The position numbers and the translations under genes were made by a program. The notes beneath the pieces are model-generated. The model was not told where the DNA came from. It saw nothing but the letters and a program-made list of their open reading frames with translations, and did not search any database. Below are positions 1 to 6,650 of a DNA stretch of 8,690 bases, piece after piece. Source of the stretch: CAZOMR01 sp964580655 (GTDB lineage: Bacteria > RBG-13-61-14 > CAZOMR01); contig CAZOMR010000140.1 of NCBI GenBank assembly GCA_964580655.1, positions 1-8,690 on the forward strand, in the 5' to 3' direction. Every line of letters begins with the position of its first letter. The stretch's first letter is position 1.

Positions 1-4
1 AGGC

Positions 5-33
5 TTGACGACATTTTCACATAATGTTATCAT
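5..33 (+). promoter_or_regulatory. sigma70-like promoter for the GspE/PilB-family gene
   Basis: A -35 box TTGACG (5-10) and a -10 box TATCAT (28-33) are separated by exactly 17 bp. Each matches the consensus at 5 of 6 positions. Transcription would begin near position 40 and leave a leader of about 39 nt before the ATG at 79. The leader is A-rich and lacks a good Shine-Dalgarno sequence. The boxes are read directly from the sequence; promoter activity is inferred. Confidence 0.6.
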
Positions 34-78
34 AAAATCAGGTCAAAAAGGTTTTATAAAAAGAAAAAATCAGCCAAA

Positions 79-2829
79 ATGCCAGATATCATTACAAAAG
101 GAAACCTGCAGGATTACTCCTTTGCCAAGATTTTTTACAGCATCGCTGGCCGAGGTCAAAGTGGTGTGCTGGACATCGTTGACGAGAAAGACCATATTAT
201 TCGCAAGCGCATCTTCTTTTTAAGCGGCGATTCCGCGTTCGTAAGCTACGGCCCCTCTCACGAGTGCCTGGGCCAGGTGCTGACCCGCATGGGCAAGCTC
301 ACCGAGGATCAATTAGAGGATGCTCTGGACGAAATTGCCCTCAATCCTACCACGATCGGCGATCTTCTCGTCGAGAGAGGCCTGATAAGCCCTGCCGAGC
401 TTAAGGACGCGCTGACGCGGCAGGCCGAGGAGAAGATCATCTCCTGCTTCGCCTGGACCGACGGTCTTTTCGAGTTCACCAGGGAAGAGGTTACCCAATT
501 TGATCATGATGTTGCCTTGTTCAAAATCCGGCCTGAGATCATTGTTCACGAGGGTATTCTCCAGCACTATACCCTGCCGCGCATTGAGAAGGAATTTGAA
601 CATATAAAGGAAAAATGGCTCAAGCTCAATGGTGAATTTGAAAAATTGAAGGATAAATTCGTTTTTCAGAATGATGAACTCTCTTTCATCCAATCCATCA
701 ATGGGGGCCATCCATTCAATCATATCATATCCTCCAGTGACCTCGGTCTCACGCGAACCCTGAAAATACTTTACACCTTGATGGTAACAGGCCAGATCGA
801 GGTCTGCGAACAAAAAAAGAGCATCAGTGAATACGAAGAAAGGGAGCGACCATCCTTCCGGCGCAAATCGAAAACCATTGTTCTCGAAGATATAGAGCCA
901 GAAAAGGAGGCCGAGGAGCTTAATGTAACCCTGCAATCCACGCCTGTAGGTGATCCGAGCATCTCCGCTCCTCCCCCTACCCCGGCGGAGCCTGATCATG
1001 GTGAAGCGATTGCGGATGACCACGCTCTGATCCGGCAGAAGATAAGTGACATCCTGCTTGCCAATATACGCGATTCCATCAACGCCTATCTCCCTGAGCG
1101 GGGGGACAAGGGCGCGAAGATAGGCGAGCTACTGGTCAAGAATAAAGTGATTGATTCCATGCAACTCAATGAGGCCATGCGCAAGATGCGCGGCAAAAAC
1201 ACGAGCCTTCTGAACGAACTATGCGCTATGGGCGCGATGCAGGACGAGGACATCTCGGACTTTTTGAGCGCGCATTTCAAGGTTCCTGCTGTAGACCTTG
1301 CCGGCCTGGAGCTTGACCAGGAGATCGTCAGCCTGCTTCCTGAGGAGCTGGCCAAGAAATACAAGGCAATCCCCATAAACCGCACAGGAAAGAGCCTGAT
1401 CGTGGCCATGTCAGACCCCACCAACATCGAGGCCATTGACGAGATTCATTTTCTCACTGAATACGATGTCGAGGTCGTGGTGGCTACTGAGAACCAGATC
1501 AAAGATGCGATTGATAAATACCACGACTCCTCGGCCATGCTCGATGATGTGATGATGACCTTTGATGACTCGGACATAGCCCTCGCGGAAATAGAGGAAG
1601 ATGAGGACATGCTGGACATTGAAAAGGCATCCGGCGAGGCTCCTGTTGTGAAGCTTGTCAATCATCTCTTCGCCGATGCCCTGAGCAAGAACGCTTCGGA
1701 TATCCACTTTGAGCCTTACGAGGACGCGTTTCGCATCCGCTACCGCATTGACGGGGTGCTTTATCATGTCCTCAGTCCCCCTGCCAAGCTCAAGAACGCG
1801 ATAGCATCCCGCATCAAGATCATGGCGCGGCTCGACATCGCGGAACGCCGGACTCCGCAGGACGGCCGCATCGCTCTCAAGATCGGGAAAAAGAAAATTG
1901 ACTTCCGCGTCGCAACACTCCCCACTCTCTGGGGCGAAAAAGTGGTGTGCAGGCTTCTTGATAAGTCTTCTCTGGAACTCGACCTGACCAAGCTGGGCAT
2001 GGACGAGAGGCAAATCAAGGACTTCCGCTGGTCAATCTATCAGCCCTACGGTATGGTCCTGGTAACAGGACCCTCCGGATGCGGAAAAACCACCACCCTG
2101 TATTCAGCGATCATTGAATTGAACAAGACAACGGAAAACATATCCACTGCGGAAGACCCTGTGGAATACAGCCTTGAAGGCGTCAACCAGGTGCAGATGC
2201 ATGATGAAATAGGGCTGAACTTCGCATACACACTCCGCTCATTCCTCCGGCAGGACCCTGACATAATCATGGTGGGGGAAATACGTGATTTTGAAACCGC
2301 TGAGATAGCGGTAAAGGCCGCACTCACCGGACATATAGTCCTCACAACCCTCCACACCAACGATGCCCCCAGCACCATCAACCGGCTCTTGAACATGGGA
2401 ATCGAGCCATTCCTCGTGACCGCCTCTGTCAACGCAGTCTGTAGCCAGAACCTGGTCCGAAGGCTCTGCCCCGAATGCATGGAACCTGTGGATGTCCCCC
2501 GGCAAACCCTTCTCGACATGGGCGTCCAGGAAGAAGATTTAGATGGATTCGTCCCTTATGCAGGCAGGGGATGTAGTGCCTGCAACGATCGAGGCTACAA
2601 AGGCCGAACAGCATTATTCGAGGTCATGCCTGTGAGAGGAGACCTGGCTGAATTCATCCTGGCAGGAGCCACGCCCACGGAACTCAAGCGAGAGGCCATG
2701 CGCACGGGCATGATAACGCTTCGCCAGGCCGGACTGAAAAAAGTGAAAGAAAAACTTACAACCCTTGAAGAAATCACGCGAACTACCATGCCGGATTTCT
2801 TCAGGGTCCAGGGCTCTGGGGCCGAATGA
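79..2829 (+). CDS. DUF4388-GspE/PilB-family type IV pilus/type II secretion assembly ATPase
   Basis: This is a 916-residue cytoplasmic hexameric-type ATPase of the GspE/PulE/PilB family, which powers pilus extension or type II secretion. The N-terminus (about 5-250) looks like a DUF4388 module and ends in a charged, coiled-coil-like stretch (about 167-195). A Pro/Glu-rich linker (about 285-310) leads to an MshEN/T2SSE-N domain (about 346-482), an acidic segment, and the ATPase core from about 520. Visible core motifs are ASDIHFEP (539-546), Walker A GPSGCGKTT with K670, the Asp box AEDPVE (691-696), Walker B ending in VGEIRD (732-737), the His box around H752 and H759, and a zinc tetracysteine C797/C800/C832/C835. 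All catalytic residues are present, so it should be an active extension-type ATPase. Usual family members are about 550-570 residues; the extra ~340 are the N-terminal module. The ATG lacks a good ribosome binding site but fits the domain start. PilB versus GspE cannot be decided, because no pilC, pilT, pilin or gsp gene lies nearby. Confidence 0.93.
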   Translation: MPDIITKGNLQDYSFAKIFYSIAGRGQSGVLDIVDEKDHIIRKRIFFLSGDSAFVSYGPSHECLGQVLTRMGKLTEDQLEDALDEIALNPTTIGDLLVERGLISPAELKDALTRQAEEKIISCFAWTDGLFEFTREEVTQFDHDVALFKIRPEIIVHEGILQHYTLPRIEKEFEHIKEKWLKLNGEFEKLKDKFVFQNDELSFIQSINGGHPFNHIISSSDLGLTRTLKILYTLMVTGQIEVCEQKKSISEYEERERPSFRRKSKTIVLEDIEPEKEAEELNVTLQSTPVGDPSISAPPPTPAEPDHGEAIADDHALIRQKISDILLANIRDSINAYLPERGDKGAKIGELLVKNKVIDSMQLNEAMRKMRGKNTSLLNELCAMGAMQDEDISDFLSAHFKVPAVDLAGLELDQEIVSLLPEELAKKYKAIPINRTGKSLIVAMSDPTNIEAIDEIHFLTEYDVEVVVATENQIKDAIDKYHDSSAMLDDVMMTFDDSDIALAEIEEDEDMLDIEKASGEAPVVKLVNHLFADALSKNASDIHFEPYEDAFRIRYRIDGVLYHVLSPPAKLKNAIASRIKIMARLDIAERRTPQDGRIALKIGKKKIDFRVATLPTLWGEKVVCRLLDKSSLELDLTKLGMDERQIKDFRWSIYQPYGMVLVTGPSGCGKTTTLYSAIIELNKTTENISTAEDPVEYSLEGVNQVQMHDEIGLNFAYTLRSFLRQDPDIIMVGEIRDFETAEIAVKAALTGHIVLTTLHTNDAPSTINRLLNMGIEPFLVTASVNAVCSQNLVRRLCPECMEPVDVPRQTLLDMGVQEEDLDGFVPYAGRGCSACNDRGYKGRTALFEVMPVRGDLAEFILAGATPTELKREAMRTGMITLRQAGLKKVKEKLTTLEEITRTTMPDFFRVQGSGAE

Positions 2830-2851
2830 ATCATCCCTGATACAGAAATAC

Positions 2852-2880
2852 TTGCAATTAAAAATGAATTTCGATAAATT
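2852..2880 (+). promoter_or_regulatory. weak candidate promoter for the HNH gene
   Basis: TTGCAA (2852-2857) and TAAATT (2875-2880) are spaced by 17 bp in the AT-rich gap after the ATPase gene. Each box matches the sigma70 consensus at only 4 of 6 positions, and AT-rich DNA produces such pairs by chance. No terminator was seen after the ATPase gene, so read-through transcription is an alternative. Confidence 0.25.
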
Positions 2881-2922
2881 AAATAAGAAAGGTCAACCGG
2901 AAGGTGCCTGAATTTTAAGCTT

Positions 2923-2941
2923 AAAAGGAGTGGAAGTCGTG
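2923..2941 (+). promoter_or_regulatory. ribosome binding site deciding the HNH start (GTG 2939)
   Basis: A strong Shine-Dalgarno sequence AAAAGGAG occupies 2923-2930. An in-frame GTG at 2930 overlaps its last base and so cannot be the start it serves. The next in-frame GTG at 2939 lies 8 nt downstream, the ideal distance, so translation most likely begins there. Confidence 0.7.
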
Positions 2942-3535
2942 ATTAATACGGGTGTACTGGTTTTGAATCGTTCCTATATGCCTGTCCATATCACCACGGT
3001 TCGGAGGGCTTTTTCCCTTATGTATCAGGGAATGGCCAGGGCGATCAATGACCAATATGAAATTTTTAATTTTGATGACTGGACCCAATTGCGACCAGCC
3101 TCCGATGATGATGTGGTCGGAGTGGTGAACGGCGCGATCAAGGTTCCAAGGGTGATCGTCCTTATCGCATACGATCGAATGCCCAAACGACATGTCCGAT
3201 TCAGCCGTCTCAATATATTCCTGCGAGATAAAAACACCTGCCAATACTGTGGCCGCACCTTTCCCAGAAAAAGCCTGAACATTGACCATGTCATTCCACG
3301 ATCACGCGGCGGCTTCAGCACATGGGAAAATGTGGTCTGCTCCTGTCATGAATGCAACCGCAAAAAGGGAGGCCGCACTCCTGTGGAAGCCAGGATGAGG
3401 CTTATTCGTCCACCGCGCAAGCCTCGCTGGACACCCTACCTCGGACTAAAGTTTGAGGCACACCATTACAAGGAATGGATGCCGTTCCTCAATTTCGTGG
3501 ACGCTGCCTACTGGAACGTTGAACTCCAGGAATAA
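2939..3535 (+). CDS. HNH endonuclease family protein
   Basis: A 198-residue protein of the McrA-like HNH nuclease group whose N-terminus reads 'VLVLNRSYMPV', typical of a widespread standalone subfamily. The C-terminal half holds a complete zinc-stabilised HNH (beta-beta-alpha-metal) site: CQYC (C101, C104), the catalytic DH pair (D116-H117), the middle Asn (N131), a second zinc pair CHEC (C136, C139), and N140 followed by a basic RKKGG stretch. All metal-binding residues are present, so DNA nicking or cleavage activity is expected. The natural substrate is unknown for this subfamily; members usually stand alone in chromosomes with no methyltransferase partner, as here. A start 3 codons upstream (GTG 2930) is possible but would overlap the ribosome binding site. 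The gene sits 109 bp after the ATPase gene, with no evident functional link to it. Confidence 0.88.
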   Translation: MINTGVLVLNRSYMPVHITTVRRAFSLMYQGMARAINDQYEIFNFDDWTQLRPASDDDVVGVVNGAIKVPRVIVLIAYDRMPKRHVRFSRLNIFLRDKNTCQYCGRTFPRKSLNIDHVIPRSRGGFSTWENVVCSCHECNRKKGGRTPVEARMRLIRPPRKPRWTPYLGLKFEAHHYKEWMPFLNFVDAAYWNVELQE

Positions 3536-3545
3536 CTTGTTCCAG

Positions 3546-3574
3546 ATTTCGCATTTGAGGGCGAAATAATTTTA
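3546..3574 (+). terminator. weak hairpin terminator after the HNH gene
   Basis: A 7-bp stem, ATTTCGC (3546-3552) with GCGAAAT (3561-3567), encloses an 8-nt loop and is followed by AATTTTA. It starts 11 bp after the stop codon. The stem is modest and the T-run is short and interrupted, so termination would be inefficient. Confidence 0.4.
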
Positions 3575-3585
3575 CCGCAAATCCT

Positions 3586-3673
3586 ATGTCATTTGAAATT
3601 TGAGATTCCTGCAAAGCAAGACATGTCATTTGAAATTTGAGATTTGAAATTTGATATTCCTGCAAAGCAGGAC
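3586..3673. repeat. nested direct repeat with small palindrome
   Basis: Two copies of a unit sit side by side. Each begins ATGTCATTTGAAATTTGAG and ends TTCCTGCAAAGCA(A/G)GAC (3586-3622 and 3623-3673). The second copy carries an extra internal duplication of the ATTTGAAATTTGA core. Its tail forms a perfect hairpin TCCTGC-AAA-GCAGGA (3658-3672); in the first copy the same stem has one mismatch. The core resembles a low-complexity intergenic repeat that, read on the other strand, gives spurious peptides like 'QISNLKFQ' in many environmental bacterial genomes. The hairpin ends 14 nt before the next start codon, so it would lie in that gene's leader. Confidence 0.75.
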
Positions 3674-3686
3674 ACGGTAGGACTTT

Positions 3687-4166
3687 ATGACAAGAACAAG
3701 AATCATCATCCTTGCCATTGTAGCATTGATAGGGATCATGGTTCTGGGAAAAATATTCTTCCAGGATGACGATGCCGAAATCAGGACACTGCTCGACGAG
3801 ATGATAAATGCCGCCCAGGAGAGAAACACGAAAGAGTTCATGAAACACTTTTCATTCAAATACAAGGACTCAAGCGGAAACACCTACTTCATCATCCAGC
3901 AGTATGTCAAGCGCGCCTTTGATCTAATCGATGGCCTCAAGGTGGATGTAAAAAATATTGACATCTATGTGGCCGGAGATTCCGCTTATGTCACACTGGA
4001 GGTTATCACACGGGCCAGCACGAATGGAGGAATCACCCACCCTTTCGGTTCTGAACAGGACCCGGAAATGCCTCGTCTCACCCTGAAAAAAGAACGGCTG
4101 GACTGGAAGATAGTGAAAGTGGAGGGAGTGCAAGGGAGTGGCTACTTCAGCGAATTCGAATTCTAG
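3687..4166 (+). CDS. membrane-anchored NTF2-like protein, function unknown
   Basis: A 159-residue protein with one N-terminal hydrophobic helix (about residues 5-24, preceded by two Arg) and a soluble domain that should face the periplasm. The soluble part (about 28-159) begins with an amphipathic helix 'IRTLLDEMINAAQERN', continues with alternating strands, and ends in a 'DWKIVKVEG' strand. That pattern is typical of the NTF2-like/SnoaL/DUF4440 cone-shaped fold, but the assignment rests on pattern alone. No lipobox or catalytic motif was seen. The ATG follows a weak AGGA ribosome site (3679-3682). The tRNA nucleotidyltransferase gene starts 55 bp downstream with no terminator between, so the two may be co-transcribed; I infer no functional link. 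The gene is real by its length, coherent fold pattern and position, but its role is not known. Confidence 0.72.
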   Translation: MTRTRIIILAIVALIGIMVLGKIFFQDDDAEIRTLLDEMINAAQERNTKEFMKHFSFKYKDSSGNTYFIIQQYVKRAFDLIDGLKVDVKNIDIYVAGDSAYVTLEVITRASTNGGITHPFGSEQDPEMPRLTLKKERLDWKIVKVEGVQGSGYFSEFEF

Positions 4167-4221
4167 GCCGTATCCATTTATCCTTATTCTCTCAACCCGG
4201 ATCACCTGCGAGAGTTAACCA

Positions 4222-5553
4222 TTGAGATCAAGCGCCCTTTACATAGTGCAAAGACTCCGCTCCCGCGGCTACGAGGCCTACTGGGTCGGCGGTTGTGTCC
4301 GCGATCTTTTAATGGGAGACCGTGCCCAGGATTATGACATCACCACCAGCGCGCGTCCCGAGGAAATCATGAGCATCTTTCGCCACACCATTCCGGTCGG
4401 GGCAAAGTTCGGAGTGGTCATTGTCCGAATTCGTCATAAAAGCTACGAGGTCGCTACCTTCCGCGCAGAGTCCGGATACAAAAACGGCAGACACCCGGAC
4501 AGGGTGTGGTTCTCAACCGCGCGCCAGGATGTGAAGCGCCGGGATTTTACTATCAACGGAATGCTCTATGACCCTGTTGCGGAAAAAGTCATTGACCATG
4601 TGGGCGGACAGAAAGACCTTGAGCGAAAAATCATCCGCGCCATCGGCAACCCCGATGCCCGCTTTTCCGAGGACAAGCTCCGCATGATCCGGGCAGTGCG
4701 CTTTGCCGCGCGTTTTGATTATCGCATCGAGAACAAGACCGAAAAGGCCATCCAGCGCCATGCATCGGAAATCATGGACACATCAGCCGAGCGCATCAGG
4801 GATGAACTCTCATACATCCTCACAGGACCAAACCCGGGCATCGGGATCAGAATTCTCGATCAACTCGGCCTGCTTGTGCACATACTCCCGGAGGTCTCTG
4901 CCATGAAGGGCGTGCCACAGCCTCCGGAATTCCACCCTGAAGGAGATGTATTTCAGCATACAATCCTCATGCTCGACCGGCTTAAATCGCCTTCACTTGT
5001 CCTCGCCCTCGGAGTGCTCTTCCACGATGTGGGAAAGCCGGAGACATTCTCGGTCTCTGACCGCATCCGCTTCAACAAGCACCAGACCGTGGGCGCGGAA
5101 ATGACGCGAAAGATAATGCGAAGACTCCGCTTCTCATCAGAGCAGGTCCGCCGCGTCTCGGCACTGGTTGACCAGCACCTGCGCTTTATTGATGTCCATC
5201 GTATGAAGGAAAGCACACTGAAGAGATTCCTGCGTATAGAGGACTTTCCAATTCACCTCGAACTCCACCGGCTCGACTGCCTCGCAAGCCACGGGGACCT
5301 GAGTGCATGGCGCTATTGCCGCAAGAGGCACCTTGAGTTCACAAAAAAACAGGCGGAAGAACAGCTTGTGCCAAAGCCCCTGCTAACCGGCCATGACCTC
5401 ATCAAAATCGGACTCAAACCCGGGCCCATCTTCAAAAAAATCCTGCGCGAGATCGAGGATGCCCAGCTTGAAGGACGCATTCGCACGAGGAGCCAGGCGA
5501 TGGCACTTGCCAGGAAAACAGCGGCCACGCAAGAGCAAACAACCGGCGAATAA
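4222..5553 (+). CDS. cca: class II tRNA nucleotidyltransferase (CCA-adding type) with HD domain
   Basis: A 443-residue polymerase-beta-superfamily enzyme that adds C and/or A to tRNA 3' ends without a template. Motifs in order are VGGCVRD (22-28), the metal-binding DYD (D37, D39), PVGAKFGVV (58-66) with YEVATFR (75-81), RRDFTING (106-113), and the template-like helix EDKLRMIRAVR (150-160). An HD phosphohydrolase-like domain follows, with FHPEGDVFQHT (237-247) and FHDVGKP (267-273; H268/D269). The PVGAKFG...YEVATFR stretch argues for a tRNA nucleotidyltransferase and against poly(A) polymerase (PcnB), which has a GRRF...HV signature there. Some lineages split the work into CC-adding and A-adding enzymes; this protein could be either of those or a full CCA enzyme. 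The start is TTG: an in-frame TAA lies at 4216, a GAGAG ribosome site at 4210-4214 is 7 nt upstream, and the conserved N-terminus begins soon after. The stop codon directly abuts the stop of the convergent gene. Confidence 0.92.
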   Translation: MRSSALYIVQRLRSRGYEAYWVGGCVRDLLMGDRAQDYDITTSARPEEIMSIFRHTIPVGAKFGVVIVRIRHKSYEVATFRAESGYKNGRHPDRVWFSTARQDVKRRDFTINGMLYDPVAEKVIDHVGGQKDLERKIIRAIGNPDARFSEDKLRMIRAVRFAARFDYRIENKTEKAIQRHASEIMDTSAERIRDELSYILTGPNPGIGIRILDQLGLLVHILPEVSAMKGVPQPPEFHPEGDVFQHTILMLDRLKSPSLVLALGVLFHDVGKPETFSVSDRIRFNKHQTVGAEMTRKIMRRLRFSSEQVRRVSALVDQHLRFIDVHRMKESTLKRFLRIEDFPIHLELHRLDCLASHGDLSAWRYCRKRHLEFTKKQAEEQLVPKPLLTGHDLIKIGLKPGPIFKKILREIEDAQLEGRIRTRSQAMALARKTAATQEQTTGE

Positions 5554-6423
5554 TCAGGGCAACTCAATGTCCAGACTTTCGATGCGATATTCATATAGTG
5601 TTGGTCTTGGCAAATCCCTTGGCAGGAAATAAAACTTGCCATCTGCATAACATGATGCCTCGCGTGTTAGGGCCGGCCCGGATAGACCTGGTTTTTTCAG
5701 GATCACCCTTTGTCTCAGATTCCATTCGGAGACATCATCTCCCTTGATCTCGATCAGGTCCAGAATTCCCCGGGTCGGAATCAGGCCGAGAAGCGATTTG
5801 GTTCCTGTGCAAAGCAGGTAGCGAGGCGCGATGTATTTGCAATCCTGATACGCCACTTCGGTCGGACTGGGCCCACGACCGAGTTCCTTACCTGACCAGT
5901 CCCATACATAGAAACTCCGCGCATCCCAGTTTGCGCCGAAGATTCTATCATCGCTCGCGGCCACCGCACCGATATGATCATCAACCTCGAACCGAAGCTC
6001 AGGCTCAGGCTCCAGTGTTTCCGGGTCCACGCACATCAAGGTTGAGCTCGCGGGCGCGGGATGATACTCTGCCACAGCCACCCACAAGCATTCGCCCCTG
6101 GCATCCAGGCCAGATGGATGATACCGATCGCCCCGCGTCAAATCCTTTTTCCGGATCGAGACACTCCCCCCCGCGTCTTCGCGGTATCCTGATAAATCCG
6201 ACAGGGAAATTTCATAGAGATATGCCCGCTGAGCCTTCCTGTTCACACAACTGACATAGAGATTGCCACCGGTAATGTCCATACCCTGAGTGTGACATTT
6301 CTCATTTATCGGGATGAGAAATCTGGAGATAAGCTCCGGCTCGGCACCTTCAGAGTGCAGACAAAATGCAAGGCCGATCCAGCAAAAGATAAAAAGGGTT
6401 TTTCCTTTCATTCTTCGACCCAT
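5554..6423 (-). CDS. exported beta-propeller-like protein, possibly DUF6454 family
   Basis: A protein of about 289 residues with a Sec signal peptide: a positive start (RRMKGK), a hydrophobic core (about 9-21) and a likely cut after SEGA (about residue 27). LAFC is not a proper lipobox, so a soluble periplasmic or secreted product is expected. The mature part is rich in beta strands with conserved-looking blocks HTQG (44-47), RYHPSGLD (100-107), AEYHP (118-122), DDHIGAVA (148-155), ANWDARSFYVWD (164-175), YQDCKY (192-197), LTRE (252-255) and LPRD (267-270). These resemble, from memory, the DUF6454 family of secreted propeller-like proteins; no function is established. Start choice is uncertain: ATG 6423, ATG 6411 (begins MKGK) and TTG 6432 are all in frame, and none has a strong ribosome site. 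It shares the strand of the treT operon but is separated from it by 227 bp holding a MITE-like element, so it is probably a separate unit. Confidence 0.75.
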   Translation of the reverse strand: MGRRMKGKTLFIFCWIGLAFCLHSEGAEPELISRFLIPINEKCHTQGMDITGGNLYVSCVNRKAQRAYLYEISLSDLSGYREDAGGSVSIRKKDLTRGDRYHPSGLDARGECLWVAVAEYHPAPASSTLMCVDPETLEPEPELRFEVDDHIGAVAASDDRIFGANWDARSFYVWDWSGKELGRGPSPTEVAYQDCKYIAPRYLLCTGTKSLLGLIPTRGILDLIEIKGDDVSEWNLRQRVILKKPGLSGPALTREASCYADGKFYFLPRDLPRPTLYEYRIESLDIELP

Positions 6424-6459
6424 TGTTCTCAATCACAGGGAAAATTATTAATGAGAACA
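6424..6459 (-). promoter_or_regulatory. inverted repeat abutting the start codon of the exported protein
   Basis: TGTTCTCA (6424-6431) and TGAGAACA (6452-6459) form a perfect 8-bp inverted repeat with a 20-nt spacer. In the - strand transcript the second arm ends right at the ATG (6423) and contains the only Shine-Dalgarno-like bases (GAG, 6430-6428). It could be an operator or a translation-limiting hairpin. Its far arm lies inside the left end of the MITE-like element. Confidence 0.35.
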
Positions 6460-6638
6460 TCAAATAGTTTACATTCAAAATTGAATTCCCCCCCTTTTTG
6501 ATGGGGGATGGTCAGGGTGGGGGTGATTGAATTGTGCACTAATATTCACCCTCCCCTTAATCCCCTCCCATCCAGGGAGGGGAAAAATCTTATTTGACAA
6601 AACATCAGATGTAAACTATTTAGGGTTCAGATTAATAA
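6445..6638. mobile_element. MITE-like palindromic element, 194 bp, 30-bp terminal inverted repeats
   Basis: The two ends, 6445-6474 and 6609-6638, are inverted copies that match without gaps at 25 of 30 positions. They include a perfect 8-bp outer block TTATTAAT and a perfect 13-bp inner block AAATAGTTTACAT. The interior holds imperfect G-rich/C-rich inverted arms (about 6484-6526 and 6546-6587) around a 19-nt centre, and a perfect GC hairpin CCCCTCCC-ATCCA-GGGAGGGG (6562-6582). No coding capacity is present. Interior reads such as 'PSHPGRGK' resemble spurious peptides from widespread G-rich intergenic repeats. Short non-coding DNA with terminal inverted repeats fits a miniature transposable element. 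No convincing target duplication was seen beyond a possible TA, so mobility is inferred. Confidence 0.55.
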
Positions 6639-6650
6639 AAGTGATCGGCC

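Noticed and set aside
313..1023. 236-codon open frame on the - strand inside the ATPase gene
   Set aside because: It lies fully opposite the DUF4388 module, has no recognisable domain and has a composition typical of a shadow frame.
1411..2013. 200-codon open frame on the - strand opposite the ATPase core
   Set aside because: The sense strand encodes the conserved ATPase sequence; the antisense product shows no family features.
2930..2938. Upstream GTG as the HNH start
   Set aside because: It overlaps the Shine-Dalgarno AAAAGGAG; GTG 2939 has the proper 8-nt spacing.
2939..3535. HNH gene as part of a restriction, homing or defence system
   Set aside because: There is no methyltransferase, intron or intein signs, toxin-immunity pair or other defence gene nearby; it matches the common standalone HNH subfamily.
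3586..3673. Possible CRISPR-like repeat array
   Set aside because: Only two adjoining units without unique spacers, of unequal length, and built from low-complexity blocks.
4222..5553. Poly(A) polymerase PcnB identity for the nucleotidyltransferase
   Set aside because: The diagnostic region reads PVGAKFGVV...YEVATFR, as in tRNA nucleotidyltransferases, not the GRRF...HV signature of PcnB.
6562..6582. Strong GC hairpin as a treT terminator
   Set aside because: The 8-bp stem is perfect, but neither strand has a T-run after it; on the - strand GGGGATTAAGG follows.
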